Origin: Pontibacter korlensis | Lineage (GTDB): Bacteria > Bacteroidota > Bacteroidia > Cytophagales > Hymenobacteraceae | Length of the DNA stretch: 64,000 nt | Assembly (NCBI RefSeq): GCF_000973725.1 | Contig: NZ_CP009621.1 | Coordinates: forward strand, 2,694,001-2,758,000 | Direction of reading: 5' to 3' | Shown: one piece after another, positions 47,317-55,297 of the stretch | Layout: each line of letters begins with the position of its first letter | Position numbering within the stretch: the stretch's first letter is position 1 | The notes under the pieces: model-generated | The model's input: only the letters and a program-made list of their open reading frames with translations | What the model was told of the DNA's origin: nothing | Database searches by the model: none | Position numbers and translations under genes: made by a program

Positions 47317-48828
47317 ATGAAAAAGATAGTTTTTATGATGATTACTGCAGTGCTTTTACAAGCCTGCGACGATGATTTCCTTACAACAAATCCTACAGAT
47401 ACTTTTACGGAAGAAACTTTCTGGAAAACAGAAACCCATGCTTTGGCGGGTATTAACGGTACATATGCACAACTCCAGGTTTCTAACTTATACGGTAGCA
47501 TAAATGTACTTTTGTTAGAAGCTATTTCTCCTAATGGATATAACTATAGTAATTCAGCGGGAGTAAATTTTATTGCTGAGGGAGTGCATGATGCCAGTAA
47601 TTCTGCTTCTATAAACAACAGGTGGAATGCTAGCTACAAAGGTATTGGTCGTGCCAATACAGTCGTGGGCCATATTGATGCTATCAAAATGGATGAGGGT
47701 CTGAAGTCCCGAATCAAAGGAGAGGCAAAGTTCCTGCGCGCATTGTTCTATGCTAATCTGGTTAATTTTTACGGTGGTGTGCCTCTGATTCTTGACGTGC
47801 CAAATATCGATCAGGGTTCTTTACCTAGAAGTAGCCGTGAAGAAGTTGTGAATCAGATAGTGAAAGACTTGAATGAGGCAAGCGAAGTACTGCCGTTAAG
47901 ATATACCAATACAGATATTGGAAGAGCAACTAAAGGGGCAGCTCTTGCTTTGCAAGCTCGCGTGTTGGCATACGAATCTAGATGGGGAGAAGCTGCTGCA
48001 GCTGCTAAGCAAGTAATAGACCTCAACGTTTACAGCTTATTCCCAGACTATAGGGAGCTGTTTTACCTAGAAAATGAAGGCAACGAGGAAGTTATCTTCG
48101 ATGTGCAGCTAAAGTTCCCGGAGTTTGGCTCTAACTTCGATATTTATTTAGATAGGTACAATAGCCTTGCTCCCCTTCAGGACTTAGTAGATAGCTACCA
48201 GATGATAGACGGGAAAAGCATTTCTGAGTCTACTTTATATAATGCCGATAACCCATATGAAAATCGAGATCCCCGCTTACAGAAAACTGTAATTGTGCCA
48301 GGTTCAAACTTTAAAGGGAAAATTGTTAAAGACGATGCCTACCCGTTCACAGGCTATGGCCAGAAAAAATACTCAGTATATAAAGATAACGAGGTGCCTG
48401 CCAAAGTTGTGAACACAGGAGACTCTGAGCTTAACTATATCATTTTGCGCTATGCTGATGTCTTGTTACTATATGCAGAAGCCCAAAATGAAGCTAGTGG
48501 ACCTGATAAGAGTGTTTATGAAGCTATCAACAAAGTACGAGCCCGAGCTGGCATGCCTGCTATTCCAGAAGGACTAACCCAGAACGAAATGCGGGAAGCC
48601 ATTAGACTGGAAAGAAGAATAGAGCTGGCAGGTGAAGGCCTGTACTACGATGATATTCGCAGGTGGAAAACTGCTGAAACAGTTATGAACACAGAGATAG
48701 TTGACAGGAAGGGCCATGTTATAGGAGTAAGAACCTTTAATCCAAGCCGTGACTATTTATGGCCTATTCCTTCAGTGGCTTTACAGGAGAACCCAAATCT
48801 TGAACAGAATCCAGGTTATAATAAATAG
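47317..48828 (+). CDS. SusD/RagB-family lipoprotein (module 5)
   Basis: This is a 503-residue lipoprotein from ATG 47317, which gives the correct signal MKKIVFMMITAVLLQACDDD (lipidated Cys17); the open frame upstream overlaps the SusC end and is not needed. It carries FWKTETHALAGINGTYAQL, GIGRANTVVGHID, GEAKFLRALFYANLVNFYGG, IILRYADVLLLYAEAQNEA and ERRIELAGEGLYYDDIRRW, ending LEQNPGY. It is a classical full-length SusD partner. The mature surface protein would capture the ligand for the module 5 SusC. Confidence 0.95.
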   Translation: MKKIVFMMITAVLLQACDDDFLTTNPTDTFTEETFWKTETHALAGINGTYAQLQVSNLYGSINVLLLEAISPNGYNYSNSAGVNFIAEGVHDASNSASINNRWNASYKGIGRANTVVGHIDAIKMDEGLKSRIKGEAKFLRALFYANLVNFYGGVPLILDVPNIDQGSLPRSSREEVVNQIVKDLNEASEVLPLRYTNTDIGRATKGAALALQARVLAYESRWGEAAAAAKQVIDLNVYSLFPDYRELFYLENEGNEEVIFDVQLKFPEFGSNFDIYLDRYNSLAPLQDLVDSYQMIDGKSISESTLYNADNPYENRDPRLQKTVIVPGSNFKGKIVKDDAYPFTGYGQKKYSVYKDNEVPAKVVNTGDSELNYIILRYADVLLLYAEAQNEASGPDKSVYEAINKVRARAGMPAIPEGLTQNEMREAIRLERRIELAGEGLYYDDIRRWKTAETVMNTEIVDRKGHVIGVRTFNPSRDYLWPIPSVALQENPNLEQNPGYNK

Positions 48829-48874
48829 GTCTTGCTAAGACTTTTAAATCTTTATCAAATTTATTCATATCAGA

Positions 48875-50458
48875 ATGAAAAAATCAGCATTATTAGTAGG
48901 TAGCCTGCTTTTTGCCTTTGCAGTACAGGCCCAATCTACGGTTACAGGGTATGTGTACGAAGATGCAAACAGGAACGGAAAAAAAGAGCGTCGCGAGAAA
49001 GGCATAGCCCAGGTAGCCGTCTCCAACGGACGGGAAGTTGTACTTACAGATGAAAAAGGTAGATACGAGTTGCCAGTTAGCCAGGACAATATTATTTCAG
49101 TGATAAAGCCGAGCGGTTACAGAGTTGCCTTGAATGATGAGAACCTGCCCCAGTTCTACTACATCCACAAACCGAAGGGTTCCCCTGATCTCAAGTTCAA
49201 AGGAGTGGGGGCCACTGGAAATATCCCTAAGTCAGTAGACTTCGCCTTAGTGGCAGCTGAGGAAAAGGAAGAATATACCACACTTTTATTCGGCGATCCT
49301 CAACCTTACACTAAGGAGGAGGTAGATTTCTTTGCCCGTGGTATTGTCTCAGAGGTGGAAGGGGTAAAAGATGTTTCGTTTGGCCTAAGTTTGGGAGACC
49401 TGGTAGGCAACGACCTAAGCCTCTTCAGCCCCTATATAGCAGCGGTTAAAAAGGTAGGTATCCCTTGGTACAACCTGATGGGCAACCACGACATTAACTT
49501 TGATGCCAAGGCAGACTCTCTGGCCGATGAAACATATGAGGCACATTTTGGTCCGGCCAACTATGCCTTTAACTACGGAAAGGTACACTTCATCGTGCTG
49601 GACGATGTGCTTTATCCAGATCCGAGGGATGCAAAAGGCTACTGGGGCGGTTTTAGGAAAGATCAACTTGAATTTATAGAAAATGATCTGAAGTTTGTTC
49701 CGAAAGACCACCTGGTGGTGCTCGCTTTTCATATCCCTATAAGTGAGCCTGGCAGTGGAGATGCTTTCAGGGATGAGGACAGGCAACGGCTTTTCGACCT
49801 GTTGAAGGACTTCCCGCATACGCTCTCCCTTTCAGCGCACACACACCTTCAGAGGCAGGACTTCTTTACCAAAGCAGACGGATGGCATCAGGAGAAGTCG
49901 CACCACCATTACAATGCTGGAACCACCTCCGGCGATTGGTACAAAGGCCAACTTGATGAAAATGGTATACCTGTCTCCACTATGCGTGACGGCACCCCCA
50001 AAGGCTATGCCTTTATTCATTTTAAAGGTAATAAGTATGTGATAGATTATAAAGCAGCTGGCCATGCTAAGGATTACCAGATCGAAGTGTTTGCCCCGAA
50101 GGTAGTGGAACACGGCAGAAAGACCTCAGCAGGTATCTATGCTAATTTCTTTATGGGCAGTGAGCAGGATTCGGTGATATACCGTGTAGACAACGGTGAA
50201 TGGAAGGCAATGGAGCACCAGAAAGAGTATGATCCTGTGTTTGTGCACAGCCTTCAGGAGTGGGATTACGCCGAGGAGCTGTTGCCAGGAAGAAGACCAT
50301 CAAATGCTACTCAATCTACGCACCTGTGGCGCGGCAGCATTCCTACCAAGCTGGAGCCAGGAGAGCATATTATAGAGGTGAGAGCCACCGATATGTTCGG
50401 CAGAACCTTCACCCAGCAGAGCAGCTACAGAATTGTCTCATCTAAAATAGCACAGTAA
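48875..50458 (+). CDS. Calcineurin-like metallophosphoesterase with N- and C-terminal beta domains
   Basis: This is a 527-residue exported enzyme. The signal peptide ends FAVQAQS. Residues about 22-110 form a beta domain (VTGYVYEDANRNGKKERREK) that resembles an SdrD-B-like repeat with a Ca-binding look. Residues about 130-370 are the catalytic domain: LFGDPQPYT (family D-x-H varied to D-P-Q), GLSLGDLVGND, MGNHDIN, VVLAFHIPIS and LSLSAHTHLQ, the usual metal ligands. The C-terminal domain (about 380-527) is of the MetallophosC type. Substrates are phosphomono- or phosphodiesters. It is the last gene of module 5. The GC content is visibly higher than in the SusC/SusD genes before it. Confidence 0.88.
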   Translation: MKKSALLVGSLLFAFAVQAQSTVTGYVYEDANRNGKKERREKGIAQVAVSNGREVVLTDEKGRYELPVSQDNIISVIKPSGYRVALNDENLPQFYYIHKPKGSPDLKFKGVGATGNIPKSVDFALVAAEEKEEYTTLLFGDPQPYTKEEVDFFARGIVSEVEGVKDVSFGLSLGDLVGNDLSLFSPYIAAVKKVGIPWYNLMGNHDINFDAKADSLADETYEAHFGPANYAFNYGKVHFIVLDDVLYPDPRDAKGYWGGFRKDQLEFIENDLKFVPKDHLVVLAFHIPISEPGSGDAFRDEDRQRLFDLLKDFPHTLSLSAHTHLQRQDFFTKADGWHQEKSHHHYNAGTTSGDWYKGQLDENGIPVSTMRDGTPKGYAFIHFKGNKYVIDYKAAGHAKDYQIEVFAPKVVEHGRKTSAGIYANFFMGSEQDSVIYRVDNGEWKAMEHQKEYDPVFVHSLQEWDYAEELLPGRRPSNATQSTHLWRGSIPTKLEPGEHIIEVRATDMFGRTFTQQSSYRIVSSKIAQ

Positions 50459-50484
50459 GGCATTATCAGTATGTTCTTCATGTA

Positions 50485-50531
50485 AAGCAACAAAACCTTA
50501 TGGCTCACAGAGCCATAAGGTTTTGTTGCTT
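50485..50531 (+). terminator. Strong terminator ending module 5
   Basis: A 21-base perfect stem (50485-50505, including CAAAACCTTATGGCT) pairs with 50511-50531 (AGCCATAAGGTTTTG...) around a 5-base loop, followed by TTAA. It begins 27 bases after the phosphoesterase stop. Confidence 0.9.
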
Positions 50532-50736
50532 TAACCTATAAAAGTATATAAAGTTCGAGCCTACCAAGACCCTAAGAATGGGCTATAGAGAGGGAGTAGC
50601 AATAAGCATTTTATAGTGTGTCAATAGAGGATGGTATTTTCATGGTAACATATAATAATTACACTGCTGCAATAGGGTGCTTTTGAGAAAGAAGAAATAT
50701 TAACAAGTAAGTTTTGCCACCAATACTGCTACCTAC

Positions 50737-50777
50737 AAACAACAAAGCCCACTGATTATCAGTGGGCTTTGTTGTTT
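50737..50777 (+). terminator. Hairpin preceding repeat copy E
   Basis: The 19-base stem (50737-50755, inner part AAAGCCCACTGA) pairs with 50759-50777 (TCAGTGGGCTTT...) around a three-base loop, 2 bases before the repeat core. A strong terminator already lies 200 bases upstream, so this one is not needed for the operon. Confidence 0.85.
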
Positions 50778-50779
50778 CT

Positions 50780-50922
50780 GTACCTTGGGCCGGACTTCAG
50801 TGGGTTCTTAACGGCCGCGAATGGCTGAAAATGTGCGTTTGCAGTGAGTATGGCGGCATGTTCATGAAGCTTTATCAGTGGCAACAGATTTTAATGAGAA
50901 TTTTGCCACCTATTCTGCCACC
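50780..50922 (+). repeat. Interspersed repeat copy E (143-bp core)
   Basis: The core begins GTACCTTGGGCCGGACTTCA and ends with GCCACC-TATTCT-GCCACC. It is 143 bases and ungapped against A, B and D. The tail to about 51000 (inverted pair GCGGTA...TACCGC, then TTGAACATAACA) matches copy D and the end of copy B. Confidence 0.87.
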
Positions 50923-51823
50923 TAGCTTTTCTAATAGAGTGCTAAGGAGCAGATACAGCGGTACTTTGTTGTCAAGACGATACCGCCTCATTGAACATAA
51001 CATGTGTTATAAACAATCTGGATAGTTAAGTTCTGAATCGCACTTCAACACCTGATAGGGAGTAAGATCTTAAAGGGTGATGAACAACATCGTCTGATAT
51101 TAGCAGGCACCTATTGAGTTCACTAATCTGCCTTCAGGAGCTCCTAAGCAATCGGCAGATTCGATTCCTGGTCGGCTAACGCGGAAGCTAGGCTGTAAGC
51201 AGCCATCTCAGGAAACTACGTGACAGCTGCTTCGATGAGGGATTCAAATTCTTTAAATCAAACCTGTTGGCTTTCAGAGCTGCTCAATATACTGCCTGCA
51301 AGCATTATAAACGCTCTAACATCAGCCTGCGGTCAATGCATGGAAGAAACTGGCCAGGTGTAGCGAATTCTTAACAATGTTTTCTTTACTGATCTGTCGT
51401 AGCAATTCAGTAAAAGGGAGAAAGTAAAGAATACATGCGTTCATATAACTTATAAAAACCTGTGGTATACATAAGTAGTGTTGGCTATACGATTTATTTG
51501 CAGCCTATGAAAACAAATACGTATCCTTATCAATGAATCTTCATGTAGTATAGTCTAAATGAAGAGTTGAAGAGCAAGTATGCAGTAAATTAACTTGTCC
51601 GTGAGCCATGGCTTTAAACAAGAAGCAAAAGTAGCCTTAACAATTAGCTACAACTCAGAGGCACGAGAAAGCACCAGGATTAGCGTTACGCAACCCCTTG
51701 AATGAAATTATGGTGGTATAGCTGCATTTGAGAAAGAAAAACAAAGTATAAAATACCAAGTTACCTTCATTTGAATTTCCTCCTAAACTTTGTACTTGTT
51801 GATACTATTTACTTCTGTGCATA

Positions 51824-52249
51824 ATGCAAGAACTTAAAAGTGCTTTTGGGAAAAAGTTTATCACCATATCCATTGATACTGAAAACAGGTGGATACGCAC
51901 AAATTGGGTAGGTTACCTAACACACGACAATATCAAAGCAGGTGCTTTGGCTTATATGAAGGCTGTAAGGGAATCAGGGTTTAGCTGTGTACTCAACGAT
52001 ACGAGGGAGGTTCTCGGAAGCTGGGACCATTCTCTTGATTGGGTTGTAAACGAATGGGCATCGCAGGCAGCCGCTGCTGGTATTAGGAACTTTGCCCTCA
52101 TTACTTCACCTGAGTCCTTTGCTGAGTCAACAGCTTCTAACTTTCACGCAAACAACAAAGCGTTTGAGGTGAGGGTGTTTGCGGATAGAACCAGTGCCGA
52201 GGCTTGGCTGCGGCAGCATTCCCTGAGTAAAAAAAGCAATCAACAATAA
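51824..52249 (+). CDS. STAS/SpoIIAA-like protein, tandem paralog 1
   Basis: This 141-residue cytosolic protein has alternating strands and helices reminiscent of the STAS/SpoIIAA-like fold: NRWIRTNWVGYLTHDNIKAG, then GFSCVLNDTREVLGSWDHSL and a C-terminal RVFADRTSAEAWLRQH. The protein encoded 35 bases downstream has the same layout (a V-x-GSWD segment and E-AEAWL end), so the two are diverged duplicates in one operon. Such proteins are common in Bacteroidota and their function is unknown; I infer a small sensory or partner-switch role. A TAAACTTTG lies about 40 bases upstream, close to the -7 promoter element. Confidence 0.7.
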   Translation: MQELKSAFGKKFITISIDTENRWIRTNWVGYLTHDNIKAGALAYMKAVRESGFSCVLNDTREVLGSWDHSLDWVVNEWASQAAAAGIRNFALITSPESFAESTASNFHANNKAFEVRVFADRTSAEAWLRQHSLSKKSNQQ

Positions 52250-52284
52250 TTATTTGGAAGCGTAATGCATACTAAATTTTAAAG

Positions 52285-52701
52285 ATGGAGCAGCAGGTAA
52301 GGTTGAAGAAAGTATTTGGCGATGTGTTTTTCACAGCCACAAGAATTAACAATGGCTCTATTTTATATGCTCAGTGGTTCGGTGTGCAGTCAGTGGAAAC
52401 TGTTAAGGAGGGCGGCTACAAGATGCTTGATATGATAAAGGAGCAGCCGTGCGCCAAGCTGCTGAATTGTAACAGAAATGTGGTCGGTTCTTGGGATATG
52501 GCACTTGATTGGGCAGAAAGTACATGGACTCCCCTTATGAAAGAGGCGGGCTTACGCTATCTGGCGCAGGTTCTGCCGAGCAGTTTTTATGCCACCCTTA
52601 CAATAGAAAGCCTGATACAACACATAGGCAACGACTTGGAAATAAGGATATTTGAAGATAATGAAGAGGCAGAAGCTTGGTTGCTATCAGTTGGCAAATA
52701 G
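52285..52701 (+). CDS. STAS/SpoIIAA-like protein, tandem paralog 2
   Basis: This 138-residue paralog of the preceding gene shares the segments LYAQWFGVQSVETVKEGGYK, LLNCNRNVVGSWDMALDWAE (central NxRxVxGSWD) and FEDNEEAEAWLLS. Overall identity is low by eye, so the duplication is old. It has no signal peptide. It is convergent with the decayed GAF gene. The pair next to a GAF remnant and a PAS histidine kinase suggests a signalling neighbourhood, but no direct link can be shown. Confidence 0.7.
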   Translation: MEQQVRLKKVFGDVFFTATRINNGSILYAQWFGVQSVETVKEGGYKMLDMIKEQPCAKLLNCNRNVVGSWDMALDWAESTWTPLMKEAGLRYLAQVLPSSFYATLTIESLIQHIGNDLEIRIFEDNEEAEAWLLSVGK

Positions 52702-52726
52702 CAACCAATACTTTAACTTAAATTGC

Positions 52727-53222
52727 CTATGATTTCTCTATGTCATCCATCACAATAGCAGCAAGGCTTTGAAGCTCCTTCTGGTCTGATGCAGTGAACA
52801 ACTCTCTCGGCACCTTGTTAACAATGCACACAGCACCTATATTAATACCGTCTGAGGTGGTCAAGGGAGCGGCAGCGTAAAACTGCAAGTCAAAATCACC
52901 TATAACCAAAGGGCTGGCCAGCAGGCAGGCTTCCTTCCTGGCGTTTTCGAAAACAGTCACATCAGTCCTTAGCACAGCAAGAGAACACAGGCTCACATCC
53001 CTGCTCACCTCGTTTTAGACGCCCGTCCCCACATGGGCATTTTGTAATGACATAGTCTTTATCAACAAAATTTACCAAAGCTATCGGTATGTTGAACATA
53101 CAGGATGCAATGGCAGCAATGTGTTTGAAAGTTCCGTTCTCTTCGTATGTGTCCAAAATGTGCAGGCTGCGCAGCTTTGCCAGTCGTTCACCTTCATTAT
53201 CGGGAATAAAGGGGTATCCCAA
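52727..53222 (-). pseudogene. GAF-domain sensor protein, frameshifted
   Basis: Two overlapping minus-strand frames together spell one GAF protein of about 164 residues. The first (from 53222) gives GERLAKLRSLHILDTYEENG, then IALVNFVDKDYVI. The second (to 52727) gives VSRDVSLCSLAVLRTDVTVF, then DGINIGAVCIVNKVPRELF. Family members read straight through from one to the other. The break is near 53008-53022, where one extra C after a run of A (reverse strand AAACGAGGTGAGC) shifts the frame. Small GAF proteins of this type often act alone or with nearby kinases. It is either a pseudogene or a sequencing error; reads would decide. Confidence 0.72.
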
Positions 53223-53731
53223 AAGTATTGTCCATGATTACCAGAGTGTAAATACAATAAAGTGAACCTAAAATTGTACATATAGCACAAAGTGGAATAG
53301 CTAAACCGTGCTGGGTGTACATTGAGGCAAAGGTAGTATAAACACGGCATTCAGCAGCAGAATGGTTGCTACTGGTAAAATTAATTGATAGGCAAAACAA
53401 GTTCAGAAAGTAGCCTCTATCTGGACCCTTTCCTCGTCAGCAGCAGTCTTAAACAGTGCCGCTCTGATTGAAGGACTCATCGATGCCTTTGATGATGCCA
53501 AGGGCTACTCCCCACATGCGGGGCTTATCACTAATCTGACAAGTTTCGGGTTCAGGAATTAGGTGCCATGCAACCCCAACAGTAGGCGGCCTGTATACCC
53601 GAGTGGCTTTACAAGTCCTGCATACCTATTCATAGTTCTTAAAGTCAGAGACTTTGTTAACTACATACTCATACTCAGGTACAGCGTGATGCCACAGCTT
53701 GAGCATTCTGGTTTTCAAAAAGTAACAATAA
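53223..53731. other. Intergenic region upstream of histidine kinase, with relic frame
   Basis: A plus-strand frame without a normal start at about 53393-53562 encodes protein-like sequence (SIWTLSSSAAVLNSAALIEG, then LIDAFDDAKGYSPHAG) and ends in TAG. I cannot name it. The remainder, 53223-53390, is AT-rich and shows nothing clear. Confidence 0.3.
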
Positions 53732-54808
53732 ATGATAAACGCTTCATCCAAAGACAAAGGTACATTCGAAAAGCTAATCGAGTTAAACGATGAACTCGAA
53801 AACTATTTCAACAACACGATTATACCGCAGTTGTTTGTGGATGCAGATATGATTCTGCGCAAGTTCACGCCTGCTGCCATGAAGCACTTCAAGCTTTCAT
53901 CCGATGATGTGGGTAGGCACATTGACGAGGTGTCCAACAATATCCGCTTCCCGACCATCATCGAGAACATTACCGAAGTGATTGAGAGCGGCAGGGATTT
54001 GGAGAAGGAAATCCAGACAACTGATAAGGTGTGGTATCAGATGAATATCCTGCCCTATATCATCAGGAAAGAGAACAGGACAAACGGTGTTATCATCACC
54101 TTCATCGACATCAACGACCGCATCCAAATCCTGAAGGGGTACGAGAGGCTGAACAGAGACTACGAAAATATAATCCACTCCATCTCCCACGACATAAAAG
54201 GACCACTCTCAAACATAGAGGGCTTAATCAGGATTTTGAAATCCACTCCTGAAAGTGAAGAGGATAACAGGCGAATCATCGACATGCTGAGCGATTCAGT
54301 GGGTAACCTGCGCAGAACGGTGGAGGACCTCGCTGACATCAATCACGACACAGATTTTGCCAAGGAGTCTGAGCGTGTGAATTTTGAAAACGTGATAGAG
54401 GACGCCAAGCTTGCACTCAGGGATAAGATAGCAGAGTCCAACGCAAAAATCAGGGCCCAAATCGGGGAATCGGAAATCTGCTTTCCCCGAAAGAACATCA
54501 GAAGCATCATCTACAACCTTCTCTCGAACGCCATCAAGTACAGAAAGCCAGGTAGGGAGCCTGTGGTTACCATATCCACAGAGAAGTCAGGGGAACACAT
54601 CATGCTTAGAATGAGTGACAATGGTTTGGGTATAGCGGAAGACAAACAGGATTACATTTTTGACCGCAACACCAGGCTGTTAACCCATGTGGAGGGTACA
54701 GGCGTTGGATTGTTCATTGTCAAGGGAATGGTGGAAGCTACGGGGGGCAGAATTGAAGTAAAAAGCAAGGAAGGTGAAGGAACAACCTTTACGTTATACT
54801 TCAAATAG
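53732..54808 (+). CDS. PAS-domain sensor histidine kinase
   Basis: This 358-residue protein has no membrane segment, so it is a cytosolic kinase. A PAS-like domain (about 25-135: IIPQLFVDADMILRKFTPAA, ending VIITFIDINDRIQ) is of the type also found next to CheR methyltransferases. A short coiled coil leads to the dimerisation helix with the phospho-acceptor His153 in HSISHDIKGPLSN. The ATPase domain has the N box NLLSNAIKYR, G1 DNGLGIAED and G2 EGTGVGLFIVKGM, all intact. No response regulator is adjacent, so the partner is elsewhere. It may relate to the decayed GAF gene nearby. GC content and codon use are higher than in the SusC/SusD island. Confidence 0.92.
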   Translation: MINASSKDKGTFEKLIELNDELENYFNNTIIPQLFVDADMILRKFTPAAMKHFKLSSDDVGRHIDEVSNNIRFPTIIENITEVIESGRDLEKEIQTTDKVWYQMNILPYIIRKENRTNGVIITFIDINDRIQILKGYERLNRDYENIIHSISHDIKGPLSNIEGLIRILKSTPESEEDNRRIIDMLSDSVGNLRRTVEDLADINHDTDFAKESERVNFENVIEDAKLALRDKIAESNAKIRAQIGESEICFPRKNIRSIIYNLLSNAIKYRKPGREPVVTISTEKSGEHIMLRMSDNGLGIAEDKQDYIFDRNTRLLTHVEGTGVGLFIVKGMVEATGGRIEVKSKEGEGTTFTLYFK

Positions 54809-54877
54809 CTGAGACAAACTGTACTTAGGTTAATACGTTAGTTTGTGTGGCTAACAGCAGCGTGCTTCTTTGCCTGC

Positions 54878-55048
54878 CTAAGTTCCTGCACCCGTTTTTT
54901 TCAGCTTCTCCCTGGTATGGGCGATTTCTGTAGCCATCTCAGGTTGTTTCCTTGAGAAATAGTCCAGCTATAGCAGGCACTGGCTGACCTCACCAGCACC
55001 CAATTTGCGAATATCTACTTGTCTGATATAGTCATATAAGTTATTCAT
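54878..55048 (-). pseudogene. Small unknown protein with one in-frame stop
   Basis: From ATG 55048 the minus strand reads MNNLYDYIRQVDIRKLGAGE and onward to a natural stop at 54878, 56 codons in all, broken by one TAG at 54970-54968. The part after the stop (DYFSRKQPEMATEIAHTREK) continues the same helical, charged character, so a single nonsense change in a small alpha-helical protein is likely. It lies 39 bases downstream of another small frame with one stop. I do not recognise the family. Confidence 0.4.
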
Positions 55049-55087
55049 ATATGATTTTACGACATCAGCAGGTTTTATGAAAATAAA

Positions 55088-55297
55088 TTAATACTGAATC
55101 TGCAATGGGTTACCACTTGAATTCTTGCGTAAAATACTTATATATTTTACTGCTACCTGCTGCGTACTAGACTCCCGGAAGCCACTGGCAGCAAGAAATG
55201 CCTTCCACGTTACAGATTCACCGAGACCTAATGATTCCAGATAAGTTCGTGTCGTAGCTTATATTCGTTCGCTTTGGGTTGATACCACTTCTGTCAT
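55088..55297 (-). pseudogene. Second small unknown protein with one in-frame stop
   Basis: From ATG 55297 the minus strand reads MTEVVSTQSERI, a TAA at 55261-55259, then ATTRTYLESLGLGESVTWKA, FLAASGFRESSTQQVAVKYI and a natural TAA at 55088. Apart from the stop the 69-codon frame looks well formed. It precedes the other single-stop gene on the same strand by 39 bases, suggesting a former two-gene operon. The family is unknown to me. Confidence 0.4.

Larger units (their letters stand above)
50459..51823. other. Intergenic region with repeat copy E and relic sequence
   Basis: It contains the module 5 terminator, a short stray piece of repeat end at about 50711-50733 (TTTTGCCACC-AATACT-GCTACC), then the hairpin and copy E with its tail to about 51000. 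From 51030 to 51780 I find no gene. An inverted pair TCTGCC...GGCAGA lies near 51128-51160. A start-like ATG GCT TTA AAC near 51608 is frameshifted after eight codons. Confidence 0.4.

Noticed and set aside
24433..50922. Integron-type attC sites as explanation for the hairpin-plus-repeat units
   Set aside because: attC sites conserve folding rather than sequence and are followed by single small genes. Here the 143-bp core is conserved in sequence, the cassettes are multi-gene operons, and no integron integrase is visible in the window.
51110..51170. tRNA-like sequence with a GATTCGATTCC-type motif
   Set aside because: No five-base T-stem can be formed and no acceptor or anticodon arms match, so it is not a tRNA gene.
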